The notes below the pieces were generated by a model that worked only from the letters and a program-made list of their open reading frames with translations, ran no database searches and was not told where the DNA came from. The translations under genes were made by a program, and so were the position numbers. From assembly GCF_019134595.1 (NCBI RefSeq), contig NZ_CP077770.1:3406501-3470500 (forward strand): a stretch of DNA of 64,000 bases, written 5' to 3'. The DNA is from Pseudoalteromonas shioyasakiensis. GTDB lineage: Bacteria > Pseudomonadota > Gammaproteobacteria > Enterobacterales > Alteromonadaceae. Within the stretch, counting starts at the first letter, position 1. Each line of letters begins with the position of its first letter. Shown piece after piece: positions 19,601-28,048 of this stretch.

Positions 19601-20215
19601 TTACGCGCTCGACAAGGGCTTATCTATTTTTATACTACTGCTAGCAGCAATAGCAAACAGGCAATAGCCAGTAAAATACCAAAATCCATCGCCCAGTTCG
19701 GCATGCATTTTTATTAGCTCGCCCATTTGCCCATCAGCATTACCTGCTAAATAAGACACGATCAATGCAATCACAAACACATCAACCATGCTCCATTTAC
19801 TTAGGCCTTGTATGAGTTGACCGAGCAAATGCTTAAATCTATTCACCGGTAAGAAACAATAAAGCAATTGCATCAGGAGTTTTAAAGTGGGAATAACAAT
19901 CGAGAACACTGCAACAAGCGCGGCGACAAGGTAGTTTTTGTTATTGGCAAGCTCATTCACGGAGCCCCAAATGCTGCGTGTTTTTTTATAGGCATCAATT
20001 TCACCTTCAAGCTTATCGAGCCCCAACATGCTGGATGCCATCATTAACACGCTACGGGTATTGCGATCGCCTTCATCGGCAATCATTTCAATACCTGTTT
20101 TGGCAAGCTTCGATTTATCAATTTTTCCTTCTAGGGTGAGCACAGGCTGGGTTACACCGGGAATTAGTAACGCCAAGGCAATTAAAATAGCCAGAACCGG
20201 AAAAACAACACGCAT
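19601..20215 (-). CDS. Paraquat-inducible protein A (PqiA) family membrane protein
   Basis: A 204-residue inner-membrane protein with an N-terminal hydrophobic helix (VVFPVLAILIALALLIPGV), a soluble loop, and three further membrane segments (YLVAALVAVFSIVIPTLKLL, VDVFVIALIVSYLAG, FWYFTGYCLFAIAASS). The SIWGSVNELANNKNYLVA and LSKWSMVDVFVIALIV motifs are diagnostic of PqiA domains. It is a single-domain version about half the size of E. coli PqiA. The lipid-transport partners PqiB and PqiC are absent nearby. The function of stand-alone short PqiA proteins is unknown; envelope lipid homeostasis is a guess. Confidence 0.85.
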   Translation of the reverse strand: MRVVFPVLAILIALALLIPGVTQPVLTLEGKIDKSKLAKTGIEMIADEGDRNTRSVLMMASSMLGLDKLEGEIDAYKKTRSIWGSVNELANNKNYLVAALVAVFSIVIPTLKLLMQLLYCFLPVNRFKHLLGQLIQGLSKWSMVDVFVIALIVSYLAGNADGQMGELIKMHAELGDGFWYFTGYCLFAIAASSSIKIDKPLSSA

Positions 20216-20269
20216 TAGTTACAAACCTTCTTAATACTCAGAGCCCGCATCATAACGAACTCTGCGCTT

Positions 20270-21547
20270 TTAGTCTGTAACTGATGATAAGCTTGCGAAC
20301 ACTTCATCGGCATAAGCACGAGCATCGTACATAGCTTGAAAAACCACATCCATTTTTGACGCAGGACGGATCATCATTAGTAGCTCATGGGCAGTTTGCC
20401 ACTGCTCTTCTTCCATTGCTTTAACTAGTTGTAAGCTCGCACCTTGCATGCCATTAAAGTTTAATAGTGCACTTGAAAGCTCACTACCCAGTGAAAACTC
20501 TTTGGCAATGATATCAAGTTCCATATCTAAAATAGCATCAAGTACAGATAGTAAACCGACTAAATAACCTTGCTCAGCAAGGTCTTTACCGCCGGGTTCA
20601 AGCATCAGCGCAATAAATTTAGCTCTTGTTAAACCAAGTTTGGTCAGTTCTTGCGGTTTATCATTGCCTAATTCGCTGAGCGCTAGTACCCGCACAAATT
20701 GCCTAATCGCATCTTCACCCAGGTAAATAACTGCTTGCGAAATTGAACGAATTGTTTGCTGACTATTGCTGATACGCGCATTAACTAATTTTAAAATGCG
20801 TGCAGTAAGGCCTATATCTTTAGCAACCCGTTGCTGAATAGCATCAAAGTTTAAATCTGTTTGCGCAGTACAGTTAAGTAATTCAAGCACGGCAACTTTT
20901 GATGGTTCAACATTACCAAAACTTAAAAGCTCTGGCTTGGCAAAAAAGTAGCCCTGAAACAGGTCGCAACCTGCCGCTTTTAATTGTTGAAAGTCCTCAT
21001 AAGTTTCAATACGTTCCACAATAATAGTGATCTCTGGCAAGCTACGTTTGAGCTTTTTGATCATCATGTTGGTTTTGATAATCGGCTGTGTGACCTCAAG
21101 CTTAATAAAATCCATCAAAGGCAAAATATCTTGCCACTTTTCTGTGCCATCATAGTCATCAAGCGCGAACAAATAGCCTTCTTGTTTTAATTGCTTAACG
21201 CGGTTTACTACTTTTGGAATGCTAGTAGCCCGCTCCACTATTTCGATAACCGCACTGCGTGGTTGCAGCAACTTAGGAAAGTCATCCAAAATAGCGTCGG
21301 TCGATAGGTTGATAAACGCAGGTTGAAAACCCGTTAGCTTCTCGAGTCCCATCAACATTAACGCGTTAAAAAACAGTCGCCCCGTTGCTTGGCCATCACT
21401 CGTGCCTACTGGAAAGACATTATCGCTCGATTCTCTATACAATAATTCGTAAGCATACAAACTTCTATCAGCATTAAATATTGGCTGCCGGGCTATATAC
21501 TGAGTCACGCTCTGACTTTTGTTACCTTCCATACTTAATTCTGACAT
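20270..21547 (-). CDS. EAL and HDOD domain signalling protein with degenerate EAL motif
   Basis: A 425-residue cytoplasmic protein with an N-terminal EAL-like domain (from YIARQPIFNADRSLYAYELL to about residue 215) and a C-terminal HDOD domain (from about 215, including LKLVNARISNSQQTIRSISQ). The signature Glu-Ala-Leu reads Glu-Leu-Leu, and several metal-binding acids of active cyclic-di-GMP phosphodiesterases are not evident, so it is probably a non-catalytic effector. Family members such as CdgJ affect motility in Vibrio. The ATG at 21547 is preferred to the GTG at 21559; the purine-rich GAGAAGTAG before it can serve as ribosome-binding site. It is divergent from the PhnA-family gene. Confidence 0.88.
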   Translation of the reverse strand: MSELSMEGNKSQSVTQYIARQPIFNADRSLYAYELLYRESSDNVFPVGTSDGQATGRLFFNALMLMGLEKLTGFQPAFINLSTDAILDDFPKLLQPRSAVIEIVERATSIPKVVNRVKQLKQEGYLFALDDYDGTEKWQDILPLMDFIKLEVTQPIIKTNMMIKKLKRSLPEITIIVERIETYEDFQQLKAAGCDLFQGYFFAKPELLSFGNVEPSKVAVLELLNCTAQTDLNFDAIQQRVAKDIGLTARILKLVNARISNSQQTIRSISQAVIYLGEDAIRQFVRVLALSELGNDKPQELTKLGLTRAKFIALMLEPGGKDLAEQGYLVGLLSVLDAILDMELDIIAKEFSLGSELSSALLNFNGMQGASLQLVKAMEEEQWQTAHELLMMIRPASKMDVVFQAMYDARAYADEVFASLSSVTD

Positions 21548-21679
21548 TCTACTTCTCACTTAGATGTGGCTATCTCCACATTACTATTGTTATAAGTATA
21601 GTGAAAGATGTTTGCCTTGCTAAATCATTATATTCATACCCCCACAATGACTAGGGATATTCCGCTTTGGACCTGCTTT

Positions 21680-21688
21680 TGCTATAAT
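21680..21688 (+). promoter_or_regulatory. Extended -10 promoter of the PhnA-family gene
   Basis: TGCTATAAT is a consensus extended -10 element 42 bp before the start codon at 21731. No good -35 hexamer is seen at 17 bp, which fits an extended -10 promoter. Confidence 0.6.
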
Positions 21689-21730
21689 GCGCGCTGTTTT
21701 TCTTACCTTGTTAACTAAAAAGAGCCTCCT

Positions 21731-22297
21731 ATGAGCATTGAACAAGCCCTAATCGAACGCAGTAATAACCAATGTGAACTTTGTGCCGCTACAGATAACC
21801 TATCTGTATACGAAGTGCCGCCTGTTACAGAGGCTCATTCTGATAAATGCATTTATGTTTGCCAAACTTGTAAAGATCAAATCGAAAACAATGCCGATTT
21901 GACTGCAAATCACTGGCACTGCTTGAATGACAGCATGTGGAGTCAAACACCCGCTGTACAAGTTGTGGCTTATCGCATGTTAAAGCGATTAGCTGCTGAT
22001 AACGGTTGGGCACAAGATGCACTAGATATGATTTACCTTGAAGAAGACACGTTAAAATGGGCGCAAACAGCCCTAGCTGAAGATGACGATATTAAACACA
22101 TCGACAGTAATGGTGTTGTACTTCAAGCGGGTGACACAGTGACACTCATTAAAGATCTTGATGTGAAAGGCAGCAGCCTTGTTGCTAAGCGTGGCACAGC
22201 AGTAAGAAACATTGGCTTAACGAGTAACCCAGAACACATTGAAGGCCGTGTTGATGGTCAACGCATTGTTATTCTAACCAAATACGTGAAAAAATAA
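21731..22297 (+). CDS. PhnA/YjdM-family zinc-ribbon protein
   Basis: A 188-residue cytoplasmic protein. The N-terminal part has a zinc ribbon with CELC (near residues 15-18) and CQTC (near 45-48). The C-terminal part is the PhnA domain (HIDSNGVVLQAGDTVTLIKD through KGSSLVAKRGTAVRNI and RVDGQRIVILTKYVKK). The name comes from location beside a phosphonate operon in E. coli; the protein itself is not needed for phosphonate use and its biochemical role is unsettled. No phosphonate genes are nearby. It is monocistronic with an extended -10 promoter and a downstream terminator. It is longer than E. coli YjdM because of the central helical insert. Confidence 0.88.
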   Translation: MSIEQALIERSNNQCELCAATDNLSVYEVPPVTEAHSDKCIYVCQTCKDQIENNADLTANHWHCLNDSMWSQTPAVQVVAYRMLKRLAADNGWAQDALDMIYLEEDTLKWAQTALAEDDDIKHIDSNGVVLQAGDTVTLIKDLDVKGSSLVAKRGTAVRNIGLTSNPEHIEGRVDGQRIVILTKYVKK

Positions 22298-22338
22298 CGA
22301 GCACTCAATTTGCTTTTTAAAGCGAATCCGTAATTAAG

Positions 22339-22364
22339 AAAATGGGCCTAGTGCCCATTTTTTG
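22339..22364 (+). terminator. Rho-independent terminator after the PhnA-family gene
   Basis: AAATGGGC and GCCCATTT form an 8-bp stem with a 5-nt loop followed by TTT, 42 bp after the stop codon. Confidence 0.8.
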
Positions 22365-22447
22365 TTAATTAAGCTATGATTAAGTCAGCGAACTTTATGC
22401 TTATTCAATTACAAAGACGCATAACCCTAAAACGCAAGGAAAAAATC

Positions 22448-23257
22448 ATGGCTTCGGATACCATCTCATCTTTCAAACGCGCTTCTCTATGCAGTTTAAT
22501 GATCTTAGGGAGCAGCTTAGTATTAACAGGTTGTGGTGAAGACTCTGCCGCACCACAGGCTGAGCAATCAACAATGAAAACCCTCAATACTCAGGTTATT
22601 TATTTAGACCGCAGCATGCTGCCACCGGGTTCAGTATTAAAAGTACAACTTGCTGATGTATCAAAAATGGATGCCAAAGCAGAGGTTATCAGCGAACAAG
22701 AAATTGAATTAAATGGCGCACCGCCATATAACGTGGCACTTGAGTATGACGAAAGCAAAATTGCTGATCGTCATCGCTACAGTGTGAGTGCACGCATTGA
22801 GAATCAAGGTAAATTACTTTACATCAGTACCACTCATAATAATCCATTTGCCGAAGATGCGACGGATGATGTGTACAAAGTGACAGTGACAAAAGTATCA
22901 GCGAAAAAGCCAGACGTAACATTGACCAATACGTATTGGAAAGCAGTTACCATCAGCGGTGAAGCTATCACCGTTGAAAATAAAGAACCTTTCGTACAGT
23001 TTAAAGACGATGGTTCAACCAATGGTCACTTAGGTTGTAATAACTTTTCAGGTAGTTACGAGGTTAACGAGCAGACGCTTACATTCAACCCATTAGCAAG
23101 CACCAAAAAAATGTGTGTAGCACAAATGGATATTGAAGCGGCCATGTCTGCAGCACTTGCAGCCACAGCTAAATACTCTATCAATGGTGAACAGTTAACC
23201 TTGTTAGATGATAGTGATGAGCCACTTGCGACCTTCGCTGCGACTTATATGAATTAA
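22448..23257 (+). CDS. Lipoprotein with YbaY/YscW-type and META domains
   Basis: A 269-residue predicted lipoprotein: signal peptide ending in LVLTGC (lipobox), then a YbaY-like domain (PF09619; about residues 45-150, containing YLDRSMLPPGSVLKVQL and DRHRYSVSARI) and a C-terminal META/HslJ domain (about 165-269, with LGCNNFSGSYE and KKMCVAQMDIE). Both domain types occur in envelope lipoproteins of uncertain function; META proteins are linked to heat or antibiotic tolerance in E. coli. The ATG at 22448 follows AAGGAAAAAATC; an upstream frame extension to 22376 lacks a signal peptide and is rejected. It shares a bidirectional terminator with rlmJ. Confidence 0.85.
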   Translation: MASDTISSFKRASLCSLMILGSSLVLTGCGEDSAAPQAEQSTMKTLNTQVIYLDRSMLPPGSVLKVQLADVSKMDAKAEVISEQEIELNGAPPYNVALEYDESKIADRHRYSVSARIENQGKLLYISTTHNNPFAEDATDDVYKVTVTKVSAKKPDVTLTNTYWKAVTISGEAITVENKEPFVQFKDDGSTNGHLGCNNFSGSYEVNEQTLTFNPLASTKKMCVAQMDIEAAMSAALAATAKYSINGEQLTLLDDSDEPLATFAATYMN

Positions 23258-23270
23258 CAACAGTTAAATA

Positions 23271-23300
23271 AAAAACGCCCAGCAATTGCTGGGCGTTTTT
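23271..23300. terminator. Bidirectional terminator between the YbaY-META gene and rlmJ
   Basis: A perfect inverted repeat (ACGCCCAGCA and TGCTGGGCGT) flanked by A-tract and T-tract can stop transcripts from both convergent genes. Confidence 0.9.
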
Positions 23301-23312
23301 GTATTGAAAAAA

Positions 23313-24152
23313 TTATTCTTCAACTAACTGTTCACTCCGATAAAAACCGCTGCTATCGCTTAGTAATGAAACAAGTTCTGGTAATACCGCATCCATTGTT
23401 TGCTTTAGTTTCCACGGTGGGTTGATCACTATCATACCCGATGCTGTCATACCATGAACGTCGGTATCAGCCTCTGTTGCAAGCTCGAAAAGCTGAATGT
23501 TACGCATACCCGATGCGATTAAACCCTCTTCCATTCTGTCAATTCGCTCACGATCTACAACCGGATACCAAATCATGTACGTTCCAGTTGCAAAGCGTTT
23601 ATGCGCCTTAACAAGAGTGTTAACAACCGTATCGTAGTCGTTTTTAATTTCGTAAGGAGGGTCAATAAGCACACAAGCTCGACGTGATGCTGGTGGTAAT
23701 AAACCAATTAAGCCTTGAAAGCCGTTTTCACCACGTACGCGAATAGAACGCTTACCTTTCATATTGTCTTGCAGTAACTGTAAGTCACGAGGATGCAACT
23801 CAAAGAACCAACCGTTATCTTGGCGACGTAGAAAGTGCTCTGCAATTTTTGGCGAACCAGGGTAAAAATCTAAATTACCATTTGAGTTAAATGATTTAAT
23901 CAGCTCAATATACTCATTAAGTGCATCATGCTCACTGTTGTGCTGCCAAAGCTTAGCAATCCCATCTAAATACTCTTGTGTTTTTTGTGCATCATTGCCT
24001 GCAAGTTCAAAAAAGCCAGCACCTGAGTGGGTGTCCACATAATCAAGTGGTTTGTCTTTAATTGTTTGGTATTTAAGAACTTCAGCTAGAACAAGGTGTT
24101 TTAGCACATCAGCAGGGTTGCCTGCATGAAAAGAGTGTCGATAACTAAGCAT
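23313..24152 (-). CDS. rlmJ: 23S rRNA (adenine(2030)-N6)-methyltransferase RlmJ
   Basis: Methylates A2030 of 23S rRNA using S-adenosylmethionine. The 279-residue protein begins with the highly conserved MLSYRHSFHAGNPADVLKH and carries the N6-adenine methyltransferase motif IV DPPYE (in VLIDPPYEIKNDYD) and the SAM region DTHSGAGFF. I place the start at the ATG at 24152, giving the E. coli length of about 280 residues; an upstream extension of 27 residues to 24233 has no family similarity. It diverges from the TIGR02449-zapA pair across about 240 bp in which I see no further element. Confidence 0.96.
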   Translation of the reverse strand: MLSYRHSFHAGNPADVLKHLVLAEVLKYQTIKDKPLDYVDTHSGAGFFELAGNDAQKTQEYLDGIAKLWQHNSEHDALNEYIELIKSFNSNGNLDFYPGSPKIAEHFLRRQDNGWFFELHPRDLQLLQDNMKGKRSIRVRGENGFQGLIGLLPPASRRACVLIDPPYEIKNDYDTVVNTLVKAHKRFATGTYMIWYPVVDRERIDRMEEGLIASGMRNIQLFELATEADTDVHGMTASGMIVINPPWKLKQTMDAVLPELVSLLSDSSGFYRSEQLVEE

Positions 24153-24392
24153 ATTTATAAATCGCCAAATGCAAAACTGCATTAAAAATGAATAGCCATA
24201 TTGTACATGATAAACAGAAAATGATCCTAGCATCTGGCACTTTAGTGAATCATAAATGAATAAAAAAGCCGCTACGCTGAATTACACCTTAATAATAAAT
24301 AAAAATCCCCTAAAACGGCCGTAAATGCTGGCATATCAAGACACTTTCCTTTACATTTGCATGACAATAATCACAGTTTTATGAGCGCATTT

Positions 24393-24623
24393 ATGAATAA
24401 CGAAACCCTTTCCCAACTCGAACAACTGATCGACAAATTAATCCTTCGCAACAGCGAACTTGAAAGTGAAGTAAAAAGCCTACAAGAACAAACCGCTAAA
24501 CTTTTAGATGAGAACGAAACTCTGCAACTTGAAGTACTCGAAAACGAAGAGAAACAAAAAGATACAAGCAGCACACTCACTGGTCTGCTTGAGAAATTGC
24601 AAAGCGTTCAACAGGCTAGCTAA
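24393..24623 (+). CDS. TIGR02449 family coiled-coil protein upstream of zapA
   Basis: A 76-residue coiled-coil protein: heptads of Leu with Glu/Lys run from LSQLEQLIDKLILRNSELES to the end. It matches the TIGR02449 family of small proteins found beside zapA in gammaproteobacteria and resembles ZapB in style, suggesting a cell-division role by association. The start is uncertain between ATG 24381 and ATG 24393; I use 24393 because the family begins here and TGAGCG lies just upstream. Its TAA overlaps the zapA ATG by one base (TAATG), indicating translational coupling. Confidence 0.8.
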   Translation: MNNETLSQLEQLIDKLILRNSELESEVKSLQEQTAKLLDENETLQLEVLENEEKQKDTSSTLTGLLEKLQSVQQAS

Positions 24624-24910
24624 TGAGCGGCCCACAAAGTCAGCGGGTCACCGTAGAGCTACTAGGTAAAGAGCATGAGTTCTCTTGCCCACCTGGGCAA
24701 GAGCATGCCCTAGTTGCTGCTGCACAAAATTTGAATGACTTAGTGGAGCAAATGAAACAACGCTCATCGGTTCGCAATGATCAAAAAGCGTTGCTGATGG
24801 CAGCATTACATTTAAGTCATGAATTGCTTGAAGTTAAATCGCAACAAGCAGAACAAGAGCAACAACATGACAGTTTAATAGATAAGCTCAGCCAACACCT
24901 TAGTATTTAG
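24623..24910 (+). CDS. zapA: Cell division protein ZapA
   Basis: A 95-residue FtsZ-associated protein that promotes Z-ring bundling. The N-terminal globular part (RVTVELLGKEHEFSCPPGQE, then HALVAAAQNLNDLVEQMK) and the following helix with KALLMAALHLSHELLEVK match the ZapA family; the C terminus is a coiled coil. It is translationally coupled to the preceding TIGR02449 gene. In enterics the 6S RNA gene follows zapA, but here only a terminator and 68 bp precede the next gene, so 6S RNA is not at this position. Confidence 0.93.
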   Translation: MSGPQSQRVTVELLGKEHEFSCPPGQEHALVAAAQNLNDLVEQMKQRSSVRNDQKALLMAALHLSHELLEVKSQQAEQEQQHDSLIDKLSQHLSI

Positions 24911-24937
24911 AAAAAAGCGCATCCTGCGCTTTTTTTG
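24911..24937 (+). terminator. Rho-independent terminator of zapA
   Basis: GCGCA and TGCGC form a GC-rich stem extended by A-T pairs (AAAAAA with TTTTTT), directly after the zapA stop. Confidence 0.85.
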
Positions 24938-24978
24938 TTTACAATCAATTCTACTAACCACTATCAGAGCGAAACACT

Positions 24979-25965
24979 ATGCGATTTTGTGCTTTTTTGA
25001 TCTGTCTTTTCGTAAGCTATAGCACCCAAGCTAGCGTTAGCTGGCATAGCATTACTCCCGAAATCCAATTTCTACAACAACAAAATAAACTGCGTTTTTA
25101 CGATTCGAATCAAGTGCTGATAGAAGGTAAAGAATGCGCATTAATGTTTGATGCCAGTGGTAACTTTGCCGAAGTAGAAAAGCTCGCAGAGCAGCTAAAA
25201 GAACGCTTAAAAACACCATTATGTTATTTAGTAGCGAGCCATTATCATGATGATCATCTGCTAGGCTTGGCCGTTTTACAGGCTGAGTTTCCAAACGCTA
25301 AACTCATTGTGCATCAGCAAGTAGCAACAGAGTTTTCAGCAATGCAGCAAGCATTAACTGATAAGTTAGATGGTTATGAAAAAAGTATTGAATTGAGCTA
25401 TCAACGCCTTGCCAATCAACCTGAAGATCAACAAGCTATTTGGCGCGACAAACTTGAACTTGCTAAAAAACGCTTATTTCGCTGGCGAGAGCTCACCTTA
25501 AAGCCACCGGCGATTAGCATTACTGAATCAACAAAGCTAAACCTTGGTAACTACCCCATCGTTATTACACCGTATCAGGCGCACACTAAAGGCGATCTTA
25601 CTTTAAGTGCAGATCAAGGTCGCGTGCTGTTAGGTGGCGATATAGTCGACAGCTTACCCTATCCTGGGCATGGTACGTTTTCTAGCTGGATAACCGCGCT
25701 GCAAGGTATCCAAAAAAATACCACACTGACAACTATTTTACCGGGTCACGGTAAGCCGCTGACACCTGCTGAACTTGCGCTCCCTTTAAGGTTTTTAAAA
25801 ACCATTCAAGAGGTGACAAAATCAGCACCAAATAAACCTGTTGGTGAATTAATCCTACTTTTTCCTACAGAGGTTAAACAGCAATACCAGCTCGATGAAG
25901 TGGGTGAAAGAGCATTTTCTATGTTTCTAGAAGCTGGACTTAAACAAAGCAAATTGTCAAAATAG
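24979..25965 (+). CDS. Secreted MBL-fold metallo-hydrolase
   Basis: A 328-residue protein with a signal peptide (MRFCAFLICLFVSYSTQASV). The metallo-beta-lactamase fold is marked by HYHDDH (about residues 86-91) for two metal ions, AHTKGD near 199, GGDIVD near 217 and GHGKP near 252. A helical insert of about 60 residues (about 110-175) lies between the HxHxDH motif and the third ligand. The family includes lactonases, thioesterases, sulfatases and beta-lactamases; the substrate cannot be told from sequence. A periplasmic location is inferred. It is followed 28 bp later by mltD, possibly in the same transcript. Confidence 0.85.
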   Translation: MRFCAFLICLFVSYSTQASVSWHSITPEIQFLQQQNKLRFYDSNQVLIEGKECALMFDASGNFAEVEKLAEQLKERLKTPLCYLVASHYHDDHLLGLAVLQAEFPNAKLIVHQQVATEFSAMQQALTDKLDGYEKSIELSYQRLANQPEDQQAIWRDKLELAKKRLFRWRELTLKPPAISITESTKLNLGNYPIVITPYQAHTKGDLTLSADQGRVLLGGDIVDSLPYPGHGTFSSWITALQGIQKNTTLTTILPGHGKPLTPAELALPLRFLKTIQEVTKSAPNKPVGELILLFPTEVKQQYQLDEVGERAFSMFLEAGLKQSKLSK

Positions 25966-25993
25966 GGCTAAAATAGTAAAAGGATTTTATTAT

Positions 25994-27487
25994 ATGGCTC
26001 AAGTAAGTTTGAAATATTTACTTTGGTTGAGCTTAGTTATTGGAATACAGGGATGCCAACTAACTCAGCAAGAAACAGATGAGCAAGAAAGGCCAAAGGT
26101 TTTTAGCCATTATGAGCCCAACTTAACGTCTGAACAAGCAACTAGCGAATTTGTCGATTCAACTGTCGTTGAAGCGCCCTCCAAGGCTGTGCCATTGCCT
26201 GCTAACGACACGCCCTTACCCAACCCTCGCTCGAAAGATCTATGGCAGCATATCGCCAACAATTTAACGCTGGTATTTCAAACCAATAAACATACATCTG
26301 CACGGGTAAAATGGTATTTAAAACAACCCAATTACCTGATTAAAGTGAATAAACGTGCTGCGCCCTATTTGTACCATATCGTCACACGTATCGAGCAACA
26401 GAAGCTACCGATGGAGCTAGCCCTATTACCCTTTGTTGAAAGTGATTTTAGACCTACAATACGTTCATCAGAGCAAGCCGTTGGTGTTTGGCAGTTAGTC
26501 GGCGCGACGGCTTATCATTTCGGTGTGCAAAGCGACCAGTGGTATGACGGCCGTCAAGACATACTCGCTTCAACCGATGCCGCTTTAGCTTATTTAAGTT
26601 ACTTACATAAACGTTTTGATGGTGATTGGCTGCATGCCCTTGCCGCCTATAACAGTGGTGAGGGACGCGTTAAAAAAGCTATCGAAAAAAATAAAAGACT
26701 TGGCAAGAAAACTGACTATTGGTCGCTATCGCTACCAAAAGAAACCGCTGAATATATTCCTAAGCTTTTGGCACTTAGCTATTTACTAAAACATCCTGAC
26801 CAAGGCCTGAAACGCCCAAAATTAGCGAATAAAGCGCTCACCACAGAATTTGATGTTGGCCAACAATTTGATTTTTCGGTGATCGCTAACTTATCTGGCG
26901 TGGGGCATAACCAGCTCCACAAATTAAACCCAGGATACTTAAAAAACCAAAGTTCGCCAAATGGTCCACATACTCTGCTTTTACCTATGGAGCGCCGCAC
27001 CTTGTTGCAAAGTAAGCTGTTTCGCAACAACTTTGCCGGTGAGTATATAGTGCAAAAAGACGACACCCTTTATGGCATTGCCAGACGCTTTAATATGTCT
27101 GTAAAGAACCTTAAAGCCCTTAATAGCAAAACAAGTAACCTGATTAAAGTCGGTGAACAATTGCGATTATCACAGCCCCAAACCATGCCTGAATCATTAC
27201 TAGTTGATTACAATATTAGCCCTTACCTTGAACAGCATGAGGAAGTCATCGCAACCATTGCGGTTGATTACCTCGTCAAACCAGGTGATTCTATTTGGAG
27301 TATCAGTCAGCTATACGACGTGCCTCATAAAGACGTTGCAACGTGGAATAAACTCAGTGCCACCAGCATTTTAAAACCAGGCACCATTTTGACATTGCAC
27401 CTACCGCAAGCAAAACCCGCTGAGCCGCAAGTACCGGCCAGTGAAGCTATGTTGTCAGGCATTGAAAGCTCGTTGAAAAAGCCTTGA
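25994..27487 (+). CDS. mltD: Membrane-bound lytic murein transglycosylase D
   Basis: A 497-residue lipoprotein (signal ending in VIGIQGC) that cleaves peptidoglycan glycan strands. The SLT domain spans about residues 120-260, with the catalytic glutamate in LLPFVESDFRP and the family motifs AVGVWQLVGATAYHFG and ALAAYNSGEGRV. Two LysM domains follow: YIVQKDDTLYGIARRFNMS near residue 350 and YLVKPGDSIWSISQLYDVP near 428. The order lipobox-SLT-LysM-LysM is that of MltD. The ATG follows AAAAGGA. No terminator is evident before slyD. Confidence 0.94.
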   Translation: MAQVSLKYLLWLSLVIGIQGCQLTQQETDEQERPKVFSHYEPNLTSEQATSEFVDSTVVEAPSKAVPLPANDTPLPNPRSKDLWQHIANNLTLVFQTNKHTSARVKWYLKQPNYLIKVNKRAAPYLYHIVTRIEQQKLPMELALLPFVESDFRPTIRSSEQAVGVWQLVGATAYHFGVQSDQWYDGRQDILASTDAALAYLSYLHKRFDGDWLHALAAYNSGEGRVKKAIEKNKRLGKKTDYWSLSLPKETAEYIPKLLALSYLLKHPDQGLKRPKLANKALTTEFDVGQQFDFSVIANLSGVGHNQLHKLNPGYLKNQSSPNGPHTLLLPMERRTLLQSKLFRNNFAGEYIVQKDDTLYGIARRFNMSVKNLKALNSKTSNLIKVGEQLRLSQPQTMPESLLVDYNISPYLEQHEEVIATIAVDYLVKPGDSIWSISQLYDVPHKDVATWNKLSATSILKPGTILTLHLPQAKPAEPQVPASEAMLSGIESSLKKP

Positions 27488-27550
27488 TTGCTCACTCTTT
27501 GTGGTTAGCGTAAAATCAGCGCCTATATTTAAATTCTAAAGAGAAATAAC

Positions 27551-28039
27551 ATGCAGATCAGTAAAGACGCAGCGGTTGAGTTTCACTACACTCTTAGTGA
27601 AGCAGGCGAGCAAATCGAATCAAGTAAAGATGGCGAGCCACTTTCATATATCCATGGCACTGAAGGCATGCTTCCTGGTCTTGAAAAAGCCCTTGAAGGT
27701 AAATCGGCTGGCGATAACTTTAGCGTAACACTTGAGCCTAGCGAATCTTACGGCGAGCGCGTTGATAACCTTATTCAACGTATTCCACTTAAGCACTTAC
27801 AAGGTAACACAAAAGTGTGGAAGCCTGGTATGACTGCAATCGTTCATTCAAACCAAGGTCGCCACCAAGTGACTATCGTTAAAGTGGGCCGTTTCAATGC
27901 AGATTGCGATTTAAACCACCCATTTGCTGGTAAAACACTGACGTTTGATGTTGAGGTGATTAATGTTCGCCAAGCAACTGCCGAAGAATTATCACACGGC
28001 CACGTGCACGGTGAAGGCGGTTGTGGCCACAGCCACTAA
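27551..28039 (+). CDS. slyD: FKBP-type peptidyl-prolyl isomerase SlyD
   Basis: A 162-residue cytoplasmic prolyl isomerase and chaperone. The FKBP part (residues 1-70 and 120-145) encloses an insert-in-flap chaperone domain (about 70-120). The C-terminal tail HGHVHGEGGCGHSH is the short metal-binding His-rich tail used in nickel handling and urease or hydrogenase maturation in other bacteria; it is shorter than the E. coli tail. The ATG lies ten bases after AAAGAG. An SDR gene follows within about ten bases on the same strand. Confidence 0.95.
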   Translation: MQISKDAAVEFHYTLSEAGEQIESSKDGEPLSYIHGTEGMLPGLEKALEGKSAGDNFSVTLEPSESYGERVDNLIQRIPLKHLQGNTKVWKPGMTAIVHSNQGRHQVTIVKVGRFNADCDLNHPFAGKTLTFDVEVINVRQATAEELSHGHVHGEGGCGHSH

Positions 28040-28048
28040 GGGTAAATG

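Noticed and set aside
21731..22297. Phosphonate utilisation function for the PhnA-family protein
   Set aside because: The family name reflects linkage in E. coli only; no phn genes are nearby.
24911..24978. 6S RNA gene after zapA
   Set aside because: The gap is only 68 bp and is largely a terminator, too short for 6S RNA.
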